Origin: an uncultured Paracoccaceae bacterium
GTDB lineage: Bacteria > Pseudomonadota > Alphaproteobacteria > Rhodobacterales > Rhodobacteraceae
DNA: 64,000 nucleotides
Assembly: GCA_945952025.1 (NCBI GenBank)
Contig: CAMFGW010000010.1
Location: 22,507-86,506, forward strand
Direction of reading: 5' to 3'
Under the pieces are notes generated by a model that saw only the letters and a program-made list of their open reading frames with translations, ran no database searches and had not been told where the DNA came from. Positions 41,001 through 50,873 of this stretch are shown here, in pieces. A program made the position numbers and the translations under genes. Within the stretch, counting starts at the first letter, position 1, and each line of letters opens with the position of its first letter.

Positions 41001-41736
41001 CCACAAGGTCTACCTGCGCACCGGCGAATACGGCGACGGCAAGCTGGGCGAGATCTTCATCGACATGCACAAGGAAGGCGCGGGCTTCCGGGCGATGATG
41101 AACAACTTCGCAATCGCGGTGAGCGTCGGCCTGCAATATGGCGTGCCGCTTGACGAATTCGTCGAAGCCTTCACCTTCACCAAGTTCGAGCCGGCAGGCA
41201 TGGTGCAGGGCAACGACTCGATCAAGTCGGCGACCTCGATCCTGGACTACATCTTCCGCGAACTGGCGGTCAGCTACCTGGACCGCACCGACCTGGCCCA
41301 TGTCGCACCCAAGGGGGCGAGCTTCGACGACCTGGGCGGCGGGGCGACCGAAGGCGCGACCAACCTGTCCGAGCCGAGCGAGCGGGCGGCGTCGAAGTCG
41401 CTTGAGGTGCTGAAGCAGATCTCCTCGACCGGCTACCTGCGCAAGCGGCTGCCGCAGGAGCTTGTGGTCCTGCAAGGTGGCATGGGGGCGGTAGCGCTGA
41501 ACGGCGCGCTCGACCCGGTCGCGGCGCTGAACATGCTGGTCCCCGAGACGATCGGCGGCGGCGTCGTGGGGGCCACCGCGCTCGCGACCGGCACGGTCAG
41601 CATCGACGCGCGCACCAAGGCCAAGATGCAGGGGTATGAGGGCGACCCGTGCGGCGAATGCGGCAACTACACGCTGGTCCGGAACGGCACCTGCATGAAG
41701 TGCAACACCTGCGGCGGGACCAGCGGGTGTAGCTGA
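38050..41736 (+). CDS. nrdJ: Vitamin B12-dependent (class II) ribonucleotide reductase
   Basis: 1228 aa; [18 protein letters not shown]-like, [23 protein letters not shown]-terminal [28 protein letters not shown]. Confidence 0.95.
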   Translation: MKIERKFTKVGQDAYAGIGFATTTSEIRNPDGKIVFRNEAVEVPEDWSQVASDVLAQKYFRKAGVAARLKRVKEKGVPEFLWRSVPDEEALAALPPSERFTGESSARQVFDRLAGAWAYWGWKGGYFTTEADARAYYDEMRVMLARQMAAPNSPQWFNTGLHWAYGVDGPAQGHFYVDHKTGQLTKSDSAYEHPQPHACFIQSVSDDLVNEGGIMDLWVREARLFKYGSGTGTNFSSLRGEGERLSGGGKSSGLMGFLKIGDRAAGAIKSGGTTRRAAKMVICDMDHPDIEAFINWKVIEEQKVASLVAGSKMHERQLNDIFAAIRAWDGSTEDAVDPAKNPGLKAAIKGAKKVQIPDTYVKRVLDYARQGYASIEFPTYDTDWDSEAYASVSGQNSNNSVRVTDAFLKAVKDDADWELIRRTDGKVAKTIKARELWDQIGHAAWACADPGIQFHDTVNAWHTCPEDGQIRGSNPCSEYMFLDDTACNLASMNLLTLYTNGTFDAEGYIHATRLWTVTLEISVLMAQFPSKEIAQRSYDFRTLGLGYANIGGLLMTMGLGYDSDEGRALCGALTALMTGVAYATSAEMAGELGAFPGYGRNAAHMLRVIRNHRAAAYGQADGYEALAVRPVPLDQVNCPVEPLVALAKSAWDEALELGKAHGFRNAQTTVIAPTGTIGLVMDCDTTGIEPDFALVKFKKLAGGGYFKIINRSVPAALETLGYGSAEIEEIVAYAVGHGTLGNAPGINHTALIGHGFGPRELEKIEAALPTAFDIRFVFNLWTLGEDFCTGTLGIPAEKLADPTFDLLKHLGFTKAQVDAANDHVCGTMTLEGAPHLKRHHYPVFDCANACGKTGKRFLPVKSHITMMAAAQSFISGAISKTINMPNNATIEDTLAAYELSWTLGIKANALYRDGSKLSQPLASALVEDDEEAEEILATGSAQEKAAVLAEKIVEKVIVKEIIRTHREKLPERRKGYTQKAIIGGHKVYLRTGEYGDGKLGEIFIDMHKEGAGFRAMMNNFAIAVSVGLQYGVPLDEFVEAFTFTKFEPAGMVQGNDSIKSATSILDYIFRELAVSYLDRTDLAHVAPKGASFDDLGGGATEGATNLSEPSERAASKSLEVLKQISSTGYLRKRLPQELVVLQGGMGAVALNGALDPVAALNMLVPETIGGGVVGATALATGTVSIDARTKAKMQGYEGDPCGECGNYTLVRNGTCMKCNTCGGTSGCS

Positions 41737-41744
41737 GAATTCCC

Positions 41745-41785
41745 GCCCCCTTGGGTCCCGACGGACCCTTGGGGGCAGGTTTCCG
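41745..41785 (+). terminator. Putative terminator downstream of nrdJ
   Basis: GCCCCC-TT-GGGTCC cgac GGACCC-TT-GGGGGC hairpin. Confidence 0.5.
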
Positions 41786-41977
41786 GGGCGGGTGCGCTCG
41801 CCCCCGACGACGTTCAGGCCGCAGGCAGATAATCACCGAGCGGTCAAAGGAACGAGCCTGAACGGCGAACCTCGGGGCAGGGCGACCTGCCCCTTTTCTT
41901 TTGCGCAGGCGGCCACCCGCACCCCGGCCGGTCGCGCCGCCCTTGCAGTCCCCGCGCGCCCGCGCCAGGGTGACCGC

Positions 41978-42114
41978 ATTCTCAGGGCGGGGCGAAATTC
42001 CCCACCGGCGGTAAGCGGGCTTTCCCGCAAGCCCGCGAGCGCCGTCCGCAAGGCCGGGTCAGCAGATCAGGTGCGATTCCTGGGCCGACGGTCACAGTCC
42101 GGATGAAAGAGAAT
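41978..42114 (+). promoter_or_regulatory. FMN riboswitch (RFN element)
   Basis: tctcagggcggggcgaaattccccaccggcggtaagc...agcccgcgagcgc...ggtcagcagatcaggtgcgattcctgggccgacggtcacagtccggatgaaagaga, the canonical RFN core. Confidence 0.95.
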
Positions 42115-42199
42115 ATGCGTCGTCCCATGCCTGTCCCGTGGGGTGCGGCGCATGTGATCGCCTTGGGTGACGTGTCGTCGCTAGAAAAGGAGATTGCAC

Positions 42200-42643
42200 A
42201 TGACACACACCCGCTATGCCTTCATCAAGGCCAACTGGCATTCCGACATTGTCGATCAGGCGTTGGCCGGTTTCCTGGAACTGATCCCGGCCGCCGATGT
42301 CGACGTCTTCGACGTGCCCGGCGCGTTCGAGATGCCGCTCGTCGCGAAGAAGCTGGCCCTTTCCGGCCGCTATGGCGCGGTCGCAGCCGCCGCCTTTGTC
42401 GTCGACGGCGGCATCTACCGGCATGATTTCGTGGCCACCGCCGTCGTCAGCGGGCTGATGCAGGCGGGGCTCGACAGCGGGGTGCCGGTCCTGTCCGTCT
42501 CGCTCACGCCGCACCAGTATCAGGAGACGGAGCACCACACCTGCATCTTCCGCAGCCATTTCGTGCAGAAGGGCCGAGAGGCGGCCCGCGCAGCACTGCA
42601 GGCCGTGGCCCTTCACGTGAGCCTTGAGCGGGCGGAGGCCTGA
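42200..42643 (+). CDS. ribH2: 6,7-dimethyl-8-ribityllumazine synthase, RibH2 type
   Basis: FIKANWHSDIVDQALAGFLELIP...VFDVPGAFEMPLVAKKLALSGRYGAVAAAAFVVDGGIYRHDFVATAV; AAAAGGAG RBS; downstream of RFN. Confidence 0.92.
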   Translation: MTHTRYAFIKANWHSDIVDQALAGFLELIPAADVDVFDVPGAFEMPLVAKKLALSGRYGAVAAAAFVVDGGIYRHDFVATAVVSGLMQAGLDSGVPVLSVSLTPHQYQETEHHTCIFRSHFVQKGREAARAALQAVALHVSLERAEA

Positions 42644-42838
42644 GGGGCGGGGCCGTTTCGGGCCGGTTTTGGCCTTTTCGCGCGCTGTTATTGCCTAACG
42701 GCCCCCCCGCACCCATGTCGGGACCAGCGAAAAGGCCGGGGCGACATCCCGGTCTTGCAAGGCGGGGCGTCCCGTCACAGACTAACGTCAATGGTCAGCG
42801 GCGCCACGCCGGCGCCGAGCGGCCGAAGGAGACAGAGA

Positions 42839-43087
42839 ATGACCAACGCGCGTTTTGCCCCCGTTCTGGCTCTTGCCATGGCGCTTGGCCTGACGGGCCT
42901 TGCCGCCCAGGCCCAGACCGCCGTGACCGACACCGACGGCAACGGCACCTATTCGGTCGAGGAGCTGACGGCGGCCTATCCGAAGATGACCGCGGCGCTC
43001 TTTGCCCAGATCGACGTGGACCATAACGGCCAGGTCGATGCCGACGAGCTTCAGGCCGCGCGCGAAAACGGCCTTCTGTCGAACTGA
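42839..43087 (+). CDS. Secreted small EF-hand protein
   Basis: Signal peptide MTNARFAPVLALAMALGLTGLAAQAQ; two EF loops DTDGNGTYSVEEL and DVDHNGQVDADEL. Confidence 0.85.
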   Translation: MTNARFAPVLALAMALGLTGLAAQAQTAVTDTDGNGTYSVEELTAAYPKMTAALFAQIDVDHNGQVDADELQAARENGLLSN

Positions 43088-43107
43088 CAGGCGGCTGGCG
43101 AACCGAG

Positions 43108-43140
43108 AGGGAGCGGCATCGCTGCCGCTCCTTCAGGTTT
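43108..43140 (+). terminator. Putative terminator after EF-hand gene
   Basis: AGGGAGCGGCA-tcgc-TGCCGCTCCTT hairpin followed by caggttt. Confidence 0.6.
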
Positions 43141-43164
43141 GAAAGAAAAATTTCAAATTTGACG
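43138..43164 (+). promoter_or_regulatory. Candidate RpiR-type operator plus -35 element
   Basis: Perfect inverted repeat TTTGAAA-gaaaaa-TTTCAAA (43138-43157) followed by TTGACG (43159-43164), in an AT-rich patch upstream of the RpiR gene. Confidence 0.45.
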
Positions 43165-43211
43165 AATCAAAAGTAAACTTACATTCTTCCCCCAGCCAGT
43201 CTGGAGGGGGA

Positions 43212-44093
43212 ATGGCCGAAACTGTGCGCTCGCGCCTTGCGGCGGTCGTGGACAGCGGTTCGAAGTCCGAACGCGCTCTGGCGGCCTACATGATGGGCGC
43301 GCTGGCCGAACTGCCGTTCGATACTGCCGCGAGCCTGGCCCGCAAGGTCGGCGTCAGCGAGCCGACGGTGGGGCGCTTCTGCCGCGCCCTTGGCTATTCC
43401 AGCTTTCGGGCGTTCAAGGACCATCTGCATCAGGACCTGGGCGAGGGGCCCTGGCTTCTGGCCGACCGGCTGGCCGACATGGCCGGCGGCGGCGATGAAG
43501 CCGAGGGCGCGGCGCTTGATCTGGAAATCGCGGGGCTGGTCAGCGTCCATGGCCTGCGCCGGACGGACCCCTGGCGCCGGGCGGTCAGGCGGCTGGCCGC
43601 GGCGCCGCGCGTCTTCGTCGCGGGGTTCCAGACCGAACGCGGGCTCGCCCAGTATTTCGCCAACCAGCTCCAGTATCTGCGCGACGGGGTGATCCTGGCC
43701 GACGGAAGTGCCGGGAACTACGCCGAGGTGCTGGCGACCGAGGCGCGCACCACGCCGCAATCCGCGCTCGCGATCTTCGAGGCGCGCCGCTATTCGCGGC
43801 TGGCGCGGCTTCTGGCGCAGGAGGCGCGGGGGCAGGGGCTGGGCGTCACCCTTGTCACCGATCCCTTCTGCACCTGGGGTGCGGCGACCGCGGACGAGGT
43901 CTTTTCCGTCGCCACTCAGGTCGGCCAGTTCTGGGATTCGACGGCGCTCATGGCGACGCTGGGCAATCTGCTGCTCAACGATATATGTCTGGAGTTGAAG
44001 GACCGAGTCGGCACACGCCTCGATCGCATCGCGCGGCTCTATGGCGGGCTGACGGGCCATGTGGGCGATCCGGTGACGCCGGTGCTGAAATGA
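43212..44093 (+). CDS. MurR/RpiR family transcriptional regulator
   Basis: N-terminal HTH (LPFDTAASLARKVGVSEPTVGRFCRALGYSSFRAFKDHL) and SIS-like domain. Confidence 0.9.
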   Translation: MAETVRSRLAAVVDSGSKSERALAAYMMGALAELPFDTAASLARKVGVSEPTVGRFCRALGYSSFRAFKDHLHQDLGEGPWLLADRLADMAGGGDEAEGAALDLEIAGLVSVHGLRRTDPWRRAVRRLAAAPRVFVAGFQTERGLAQYFANQLQYLRDGVILADGSAGNYAEVLATEARTTPQSALAIFEARRYSRLARLLAQEARGQGLGVTLVTDPFCTWGAATADEVFSVATQVGQFWDSTALMATLGNLLLNDICLELKDRVGTRLDRIARLYGGLTGHVGDPVTPVLK

Positions 44094-44181
44094 CGGGCCG
44101 CGGCCCCAAGACGAACCGACGCCGCCGACAAACCGACGCCCGGCAAGACATCAACCTGATCCAACAGAAAGGACCGACCTC

Positions 44182-44958
44182 ATGATCTTCAAGACGCTCC
44201 TCGGCGCTGCCGCCCTGACGCTCGCGCTTGGTGCCACCGCCGCGCAGGCCGAAAAGCTGGTGATTGGTACCGAAGGCGCCTACCCGCCCTTCAACTTCAT
44301 CCAGACCGACGGCAAGATCGCGGGCTTCGATGTCGAGATCGGCGAAGAGCTCTGCAAGCGCATCGGCGCCGAATGCACCGTGGTTGCGCAGGACTGGGAC
44401 GGGATCATCCCCGGTCTTCTGGCCAAGAAGTACGACATGATCGTCGCCTCGATGTTCATCACCGAAGAGCGCAAGAAGCAGGTCGACTTCACCAACCCCT
44501 ACTACAAGGCCGCCATGGCCATGGTGGTGCCGAAGGACAGCGCGCTGAAGGAATTCACCAACGAGACGCTGAAGGGCAAGGCTGTCGGTGCGCAGTCCGG
44601 CACGACGCAGGCCGAATATCTGCAAAAGTCCTTCCCCGACGCCGACATCCGGCTTTACCCGACGCAGGACGAGGTGAACCTGGACCTGGCCTCGGGGCGG
44701 CTTGACGCGCAGGCGGGTGACATCCTGCCGCTTCTGGACTGGGTTTCGAAGTCGCAGGACGGCGCCTGCTGCGAGATCCGGGGCGAGCCGATCACCGACC
44801 CGGCCTTCGTGGGCGCCGGCGTGGGCATCGCGGTCCGCAAGGAGGACACCGCGCTGCGCGACCGGCTGAACAAGGCGATCGACGAGATCCGGGCGGATGG
44901 CACCTATAAAACCATCAATGACAAGTACTTCCCGATCGACGTTTACACGATGAAGTAA
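44182..44958 (+). CDS. Polar amino acid ABC transporter substrate-binding protein
   Basis: KLVIGTEGAYPPFNFIQTDGKIAGFDVEIGEELCKRIGAECTVVAQDWDGIIPGLLAKKYD. Confidence 0.93.
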   Translation: MIFKTLLGAAALTLALGATAAQAEKLVIGTEGAYPPFNFIQTDGKIAGFDVEIGEELCKRIGAECTVVAQDWDGIIPGLLAKKYDMIVASMFITEERKKQVDFTNPYYKAAMAMVVPKDSALKEFTNETLKGKAVGAQSGTTQAEYLQKSFPDADIRLYPTQDEVNLDLASGRLDAQAGDILPLLDWVSKSQDGACCEIRGEPITDPAFVGAGVGIAVRKEDTALRDRLNKAIDEIRADGTYKTINDKYFPIDVYTMK

Positions 44959-44991
44959 GTTGACCCCGTTCCCCCGGCCGGAGATCCGACC

Positions 44992-45699
44992 ATGACCGAC
45001 CTATTCGCCTTCGGTGACACCGGCTGGGGTGACGAAATCCTGCATGGACTTCTGGTCACCATCGAGCTTGCGCTGGTCACACTGCCCGTGGGGCTGGCGC
45101 TTGGCTTCCTTGTGGCCTTTGCGGCCCTGTCGCAGAACCGGGCCCTGCGCACGCTCGGCAACGGCTACACCACCGTGATGCGCGGCATCCCGGAAATCCT
45201 GACGCTCTTCGTGGTCTACAACGGGCTTGGAATGGGGCTGAACGCGGCGCTGAGCCGGCTGGCCCCTGATGCGGCGCCCATCGACCTGAGCCCCTTCCTG
45301 GCCGGCGTCATCGCGCTGGCGCTGGTCTTTGCGGCCTTTTCGGCCGAGGTCATCCGCGGTGCCTTCAACGCGCTCGACCCCGGCCAGGTCGAGGCGGGCC
45401 GTGCGATCGGCATGACGCCCGGCAAGATCCTGAGGCGGATCAAGCTGCCGCAGGTCTGGCGGTTCGCGCTGCCGGGGCTTGGCAACCTGTGGATCAACAT
45501 GCTGAAGGATACGGCCCTTGTGTCGGTCATCGCGCTGAATGACCTGATGCGCATGACCAAGGTTGCGGTCGGCGTGACGAAGCAGCCCTTCACCTTCTAC
45601 CTCTTCGCCTGCCTTCTCTACTGGGCGATGTGCGTCCTGTCCGAACAGGTGCTGGCGCAGATGGAGCGTCGCGCCAATCGCGGCGTGCGGAGGGTCTGA
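44992..45699 (+). CDS. Polar amino acid ABC transporter permease
   Basis: HisMQ-type permease motifs; VMRGIPEILTLFVVYNGLG; EAGRAIGMTPGKILRRIKLPQ. Confidence 0.93.
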   Translation: MTDLFAFGDTGWGDEILHGLLVTIELALVTLPVGLALGFLVAFAALSQNRALRTLGNGYTTVMRGIPEILTLFVVYNGLGMGLNAALSRLAPDAAPIDLSPFLAGVIALALVFAAFSAEVIRGAFNALDPGQVEAGRAIGMTPGKILRRIKLPQVWRFALPGLGNLWINMLKDTALVSVIALNDLMRMTKVAVGVTKQPFTFYLFACLLYWAMCVLSEQVLAQMERRANRGVRRV

Positions 45700-45700
45700 C

Positions 45701-46435
45701 ATGCATCCGATCGAGGTTCTTGGCACCTACTGGCAGCAGTTCCTGACCGGCGCGGGGATCACCGTCGCGCTGACCGGGCTGAGCGCCATCCTGGCCGCCG
45801 TCATCGCGCCCCTTCTCGCGCTGGTGCGGGTCGCCGGCAACCGCTGGGCGCAATGGCCCTTGCGCCTTTACATCTCTTTCATGCGCGGCACGCCGCTTCT
45901 GGCGCAGCTGTTCCTTGTCTACTACGGCGCGGGCCAGTTCCGCCCGACGCTCGAGGCCTGGGGGCTCTGGTCCTTCTTCCGCGATCCCTTCAACTGCGCG
46001 CTCCTGGTCTTTGCCGTCAACTCGACCGCCTACCAGACGGAAATCCTGAGGGGCGGCATCCAGGGCGTGCCGCCGGGCGAGGTCGAGGCGGCGCGCGCCG
46101 TCGGCATGACCCGCGTGCAGACGCTGCGGCGCGTGGTCTTTCCGCACGCCTACCGCATCGCCTGGCCCGCGCTCGGCAATGAAATCATCCTTCTGATGAA
46201 GGCCTCGGCCATCGCGTCGGTGGTCACGGTCTTCGACATCATGGGCCGCACGCGGCAGGTCTTTGCCAAGACCTTCGACTTCTCGGCCTATCTCTGGGCC
46301 GCGCTGCTTTACCTGGCGCTGACGGCGATCTTCATCGCCCTCTGGCGGCTGGCGGAAGCGCGGCTGTCCCGCCATATCGACGCCCGCGAAAGGGGCGTCG
46401 GAACCGAAGCCGTAACGAGGGGGGCCGGGGCATGA
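45701..46435 (+). CDS. Polar amino acid ABC transporter permease
   Basis: [52 protein letters not shown]. Confidence 0.93.
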   Translation: MHPIEVLGTYWQQFLTGAGITVALTGLSAILAAVIAPLLALVRVAGNRWAQWPLRLYISFMRGTPLLAQLFLVYYGAGQFRPTLEAWGLWSFFRDPFNCALLVFAVNSTAYQTEILRGGIQGVPPGEVEAARAVGMTRVQTLRRVVFPHAYRIAWPALGNEIILLMKASAIASVVTVFDIMGRTRQVFAKTFDFSAYLWAALLYLALTAIFIALWRLAEARLSRHIDARERGVGTEAVTRGAGA

Positions 46436-47202
46436 CCCAAGCCGCAACGGGCGAAAAGGTGGTCGTGCGCGCCGACGACATCCGCAAGAACTTCGGCGCG
46501 GTCGAAGTGCTGAAGGGCATTTCGCTGCAGGCGAAGAACCACGATGTGATCTCGATCCTCGGGGCGTCGGGGTCGGGAAAGTCGACCTTCCTGCGCTGCC
46601 TGAACTTCCTTGAAACCCCCTCATCGGGCACGGTCGCGGTCCATGGCGAAGAGGTGGCGGTGAAGAACGGCCGGCCGCAGGACCAGAGGCAGGTCGAGCG
46701 GGTGCGCCGGCACCTGGGCATGGTTTTCCAGCAGTTCAACCTCTGGACCCATCGCACGGCGCTTGAAAATGTCATGGAAGGCCCGGTGCAGGTGAAGGGC
46801 CTGTCGCGTGTCGAAGCGCGCGAGAAGGCAGAGGCGCTTCTGGCGCGGGTCGGCCTGGCCGAGCGGATGGCGATGTATCCCTCGCAACTGTCGGGCGGCC
46901 AGCAGCAGCGCGTCGCCATCGCGCGCGCGCTGGCGATGGAGCCCGACGCGATCCTGTTCGATGAGCCGACCTCGGCGCTTGACCCCGAACTGGTGGGCGA
47001 GGTGCTGAAGGTCATGAAGTCGCTCGCCGAAGAGGGGCGCACGATGATCGTCGTCACGCACGAGATGGGCTTTGCCCGCGATGTCTCGACCGAAGTGGTC
47101 TTCTTCCATCAGGGCCGCATCGCCGAGAAGGGCACCCCCGACGAGTGCTTCAACCGGCCGCAGAGCGAACCCTTCCAGCGCTTCATTGCCAAGATCAGGT
47201 GA
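46432..47202 (+). CDS. Polar amino acid ABC transporter ATP-binding protein
   Basis: [58 protein letters not shown]. Confidence 0.95.
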   Translation: MTQAATGEKVVVRADDIRKNFGAVEVLKGISLQAKNHDVISILGASGSGKSTFLRCLNFLETPSSGTVAVHGEEVAVKNGRPQDQRQVERVRRHLGMVFQQFNLWTHRTALENVMEGPVQVKGLSRVEAREKAEALLARVGLAERMAMYPSQLSGGQQQRVAIARALAMEPDAILFDEPTSALDPELVGEVLKVMKSLAEEGRTMIVVTHEMGFARDVSTEVVFFHQGRIAEKGTPDECFNRPQSEPFQRFIAKIR

Positions 47203-47206
47203 CCCC

Positions 47207-48361
47207 ATGACCGAGCCATCCCCGAAAGGCGCGACCCCGCCCCTGCGCGGCGCGCTTCGGATCGAGGCCGCGGACCTGCGGCTGGTCGCGCTGCCGCTGG
47301 TGACGCCCTTCGTCATCTCGACCGGCACGATGACCGACAAGATATTCCCGCTGCTGACCCTTCAGGCCAACGGGATCGAGGGGGTGGGCGAGGGGGTCAT
47401 GGACCCGACGCCCGACTATCTGGAAGAGACGATCCCCGCGACCATGGCCTTCCTGCGCGAGGTCCTGTTGCCGGCGGTCGTCGGCCGCAGCTTCAGCTCG
47501 CCCGCCGAACTTGCGCCGATCCTTGACCCCTGGCGGGGGCACCGGATGGCAAAGGCGATGGTCGAGATGGCCTTTACCGACCTTTTCGCGAAGTCGATGG
47601 GCCTCTCGTTGCGCGATCTTCTGGGCGGGCTTGGGAGCGAGGTGGCGGTCGGCGTCTCGATCGGCATCGCCGACATCCCGACGACGCTCGACCGCATCGC
47701 GGTGGCGCAGGACGCGGGCTACCGGCGCACGAAGCTGAAGATCAAGCAGGGCCATGACGTCGCGCTGCTGGCCGCCGTGCGCGAGCGGTTTCCGACGATC
47801 AAGCTGACGGTCGACGCCAATACCGACTACGGGCTCGTGGACCTGCCGGTCCTGCGGGCGATGGACGCCTTCGGGCTCGACTATATCGAGCAGCCGCTGG
47901 CCTTCGATGACATCCACGACCATGCGGTGGTGCAGGATGCGCTGGCGACGGCGATCTGCCTGGACGAAAGCATCCGCTCGGCCACCGATGCGCGCAAGGC
48001 GCTGGTCGCGGGGGCGGCGCGGGTCATCAACATCAAGGTCGGGCGTGTGGGCGGCTTTGCCTCGGCCCGCGCGATCCATGACGTCTGCGCGGCCTTCGGC
48101 GTGCCGGTCTGGTGCGGCGGCATGCTGGAAGCCGGTGTCGGGCGGGCGCACAATATCCACCTGGCGACCCTGCCGAACTTCACCAAGCCGGGCGACACCT
48201 CGTCGGCCAGCCGCTATTTCCACCGCGACATCATCCACGAGAGGCTGGAGACGCGGGGCGGCATGATGCCGGTGCCGCTCAACGGGCCCGGCATGGGCGT
48301 GACGCTTGACCTGCCCTTCCTCAAGACCGTCACCCGTTCGACGGAAAGCTTCCGTCCATGA
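47207..48361 (+). CDS. Enolase-superfamily enzyme resembling N-acylamino acid racemase / o-succinylbenzoate synthase (MR/MLE)
   Basis: KLKIKQGHD, TVDANTDY, IEQPL, CLDESIRS, INIKVGRVGG catalytic motifs. Confidence 0.85.
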   Translation: MTEPSPKGATPPLRGALRIEAADLRLVALPLVTPFVISTGTMTDKIFPLLTLQANGIEGVGEGVMDPTPDYLEETIPATMAFLREVLLPAVVGRSFSSPAELAPILDPWRGHRMAKAMVEMAFTDLFAKSMGLSLRDLLGGLGSEVAVGVSIGIADIPTTLDRIAVAQDAGYRRTKLKIKQGHDVALLAAVRERFPTIKLTVDANTDYGLVDLPVLRAMDAFGLDYIEQPLAFDDIHDHAVVQDALATAICLDESIRSATDARKALVAGAARVINIKVGRVGGFASARAIHDVCAAFGVPVWCGGMLEAGVGRAHNIHLATLPNFTKPGDTSSASRYFHRDIIHERLETRGGMMPVPLNGPGMGVTLDLPFLKTVTRSTESFRP

Positions 48362-49068
48362 GCGACGGTCTGATCTTCCGCGACCTGAAGGGGGTGCCGG
48401 AACTCAAGGCGTGCGAGGCCTTGCAGACGGCAGTCTGGGGTGAGGACGACCCCGTCGACAATTCGGACCTCATGCTCGCCGTGCAGCATGAAGGGGGCCT
48501 GGTCGGCGGCGCCTTTCGCAGCGGGCATCTTCTGGGGTTCGTCTTCGGCTTCCCTTCGGCCACGCCCGGCGTCCAGCATTCGCACCGGCTGGCCGTCCAT
48601 CCGGATGCGCGGGGGCTTAAGCTTGGCGCGCGGCTCAAATGGTTCCAGCGCGACTGGTGCCTTCAGCGAAACATCACGCGCGTGCGCTGGACCTACGACC
48701 CGCTGCGCGCGATCAACGCCGGGCTGAACATTGGCCATCTGGGGGCGACGGCGAGCCATTATCACCCCGACTATTATGGCCAGATGGAGGGGATCAACGC
48801 CGGCCTGCCGTCCGACCGGCTGGTCGCCGACTGGCAGCTCGACACGCCCGGCGTCGTGGCGCGGGCGGCGGGCGATGCGGCCCCGGCCGAGGGCGCGCCG
48901 CGCCTGACGGTGCCCATTCCGGCCGATCTGGACCACCTCTTCGCCATTGACCGGGAGGCGGCGCTCGCCGCGCGCATGACCGTCCGCCGCGCCCTGACCC
49001 AGGCCTTCGCCGAGGGGCTGAGGATCACCGGGTTCGATGCGAGGACGCCGGCCTATCTGCTGACCTGA
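48358..49068 (+). CDS. GNAT-fold acyltransferase of COG3375 type
   Basis: HSHRLAVHPDARGLKLGARLKWFQRDWCLQRNITRVRWTYDPLRAINAGLNIGHLGATASHYHPDYYG; ATGA overlap with upstream enolase. Confidence 0.75.
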   Translation: MSDGLIFRDLKGVPELKACEALQTAVWGEDDPVDNSDLMLAVQHEGGLVGGAFRSGHLLGFVFGFPSATPGVQHSHRLAVHPDARGLKLGARLKWFQRDWCLQRNITRVRWTYDPLRAINAGLNIGHLGATASHYHPDYYGQMEGINAGLPSDRLVADWQLDTPGVVARAAGDAAPAEGAPRLTVPIPADLDHLFAIDREAALAARMTVRRALTQAFAEGLRITGFDARTPAYLLT

Positions 49069-49151
49069 CACGACACCCGTCCCTTTCCGGCTGGTCCCGG
49101 ATGTGCTGGAATTTCGCAGATGCGACTCGGGGTCAGGAGTGGGGGTTCGAC

Positions 49152-49361
49152 ATGTCCGTGATCGAATGCAGGCAACTTTTCCTGGTCCTGCGGCTCTATT
49201 CCAAACGCCAGCGCGGGGACGGGAAGATCCCGGCCAGGGCTTATTTCGCCTCCATCATCAGCAACACGCGCGACCCGGCCAGCCAAAGATGGTTCGCGAT
49301 CTGTGCAGACCGGGAGGCGCGCCGTCAGGCAGCCGCGGCGCAGCGCACGACGGGGACCTGA
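49152..49361 (+). CDS. Hypothetical small protein
   Basis: 69 aa ORF MSVIECRQLFLVLRLYSKRQRGDGKIPARAYFASIISNTRDPASQRWF...; non-repetitive, plausible. Confidence 0.35.
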   Translation: MSVIECRQLFLVLRLYSKRQRGDGKIPARAYFASIISNTRDPASQRWFAICADREARRQAAAAQRTTGT

Positions 49362-49370
49362 AGCGCCGGA

Positions 49371-50873
49371 CTATTTCCCCCGCGTGCGCCGCTGGGCGCG
49401 CCTTCGGGCGTCGTAGCGCTTCAGCGCGGCCAGCCGGCCACGCACCCGGACCCGCGCGCGGAGGCGATCCCAGCCCTTGAAAAGCCCGCGCCGTGCCGGG
49501 CTCTCGAACAGGTCGTCGGGGCCGTTGGGGTCCAGTATCTCATTCTCTGCCAGCCATTCCTCGATGCCGCTGAGCGTGGGGATTTCGTAGGGCACAAGGC
49601 TCCGGCCTTCGCCCTTCAGCCCCTCGATCGCGGCGATGAGCCCGCCGGTATCAGAAAGCCGCGCCGCGACCTCGGCCGGTGTGCAGCCCAGATGTTCGGC
49701 CAGAAGCCGGTCGCGCAGGCCCGCGATGACGGGGGCGGTGGCCTTATCCCCCTCAATGACGATATCGCATTCCGTATCAAGGCGAAGCGAGCGGTTGTTG
49801 AAGTTCGACGAGCCGACCCGAAGGACGCGCCCGTCGACGATCATCAGCTTGGAATGCACATAGATCCAGGCGCCCCCCGCCGTCCGGGGGTGGTAGATGC
49901 GCAGGCGGCCGTGGCGGTCGAGCCGGCGCAATGCCTCCATCAACCGCGCACGGGCGGTGTCCATCGCCAGCGGTTCGAGCCAGCCCTTCGCCGACTTCGG
50001 ATTGATGATGACGATGTCGGGGCCGTCCGCCTCCATCAGCCGCTCGGCGATGGCCTGGGCGATGCGGCGCGAGGCGAAATACTGGCTTTCGGCATAGATC
50101 GACTGGCGCGCCGCCCGGATCAGGTCGATGTCGGCCTGCTCGATTTCATGGATCGGGGGGGCGTCGGGCATCTTCGGCCGGGTCCGCGCGATGGCAAGCG
50201 AGATGTCCCGAAGGTCGGGCGTCACGCAGGGTGGCCAGGCGTCGTGGCCCGCATCGCAGCGCGGCAGGTCCTTGCCGGTTGCGAGCTTCCAGCGGTCGCG
50301 GCCCAGGTCGCCGATGGCGCGGGCGGCAGGGCCGTCGAAAAGGCTCGCGGCATCATGCCAGGGCGGGTGCTGGCGGCCGCCGGGGCTGACGCGGCGGGGG
50401 TCGCGGTCGAAGTGGGTCGGGCGGTCCCAGCGTTCCGAGGTCATGTCGATGCCGCCACAGAAGGCGATGCTGTCGTCGATGGCGATGATCTTCTGGTGGT
50501 GAGAGCTGGCGAACGGGTGCTTGCGGTCGAAGCGCAGCGTGATCTGGGGATGCGCCCGCCAGCGCAGCACCGTCCAGAGGGTCGAGCCGCGAAACATCGA
50601 GCGGATCGCACCCGCCCCCCAGCGCAGAAGGCGGATCTGCAGGCCGGGCGTGCGGTCGGCGAGCCAGAGGATGAAGTCGCCGAGCCGTTCCGGGCCGCCG
50701 TCGTCCGCCTTGCCGAAGGGGATGCGGGCGTCGAAGTCCCAGGCGATCAGGAGGATGCTCTGGCGGGCCTTCAGCATGGCCTCGCGGGCGGCGACGAAGT
50801 AATCGGAGGCATCGACGACAAGGGCGAAGCGGCCGGCCCGCTCGATGCGCCAGGCATTGCGCCCCTTGACCAT
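49371..50873 (-). CDS. Phospholipase D-like / cardiolipin synthase-like protein (two HKD regions)
   Basis: FASSHHQKIIAIDDSIAFCGGIDMT and YVHSKLMIVDGRVLRVGSSNFNNRSLRLDTECD; start MVKGRNAW overlaps upstream stop. Confidence 0.88.
   Translation of the reverse strand: MVKGRNAWRIERAGRFALVVDASDYFVAAREAMLKARQSILLIAWDFDARIPFGKADDGGPERLGDFILWLADRTPGLQIRLLRWGAGAIRSMFRGSTLWTVLRWRAHPQITLRFDRKHPFASSHHQKIIAIDDSIAFCGGIDMTSERWDRPTHFDRDPRRVSPGGRQHPPWHDAASLFDGPAARAIGDLGRDRWKLATGKDLPRCDAGHDAWPPCVTPDLRDISLAIARTRPKMPDAPPIHEIEQADIDLIRAARQSIYAESQYFASRRIAQAIAERLMEADGPDIVIINPKSAKGWLEPLAMDTARARLMEALRRLDRHGRLRIYHPRTAGGAWIYVHSKLMIVDGRVLRVGSSNFNNRSLRLDTECDIVIEGDKATAPVIAGLRDRLLAEHLGCTPAEVAARLSDTGGLIAAIEGLKGEGRSLVPYEIPTLSGIEEWLAENEILDPNGPDDLFESPARRGLFKGWDRLRARVRVRGRLAALKRYDARRRAQRRTRGK

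Noticed and set aside
38254-41475. Long minus-strand ORFs opposite nrdJ (668 and 402 aa)
   Set aside because: Shadow ORFs over a clearly coding nrdJ.
38050-41736. Possible intein or fusion in the 1228-aa NrdJ
   Set aside because: No intein splicing motifs; length looks typical of class II enzymes with the C-terminal zinc-like Cys motif.
42103-42426. ORF beginning at the 3' end of the FMN riboswitch (MKENMRRPMPV...)
   Set aside because: Overlaps ribH2 out of frame and has no good RBS; probably the riboswitch expression platform.
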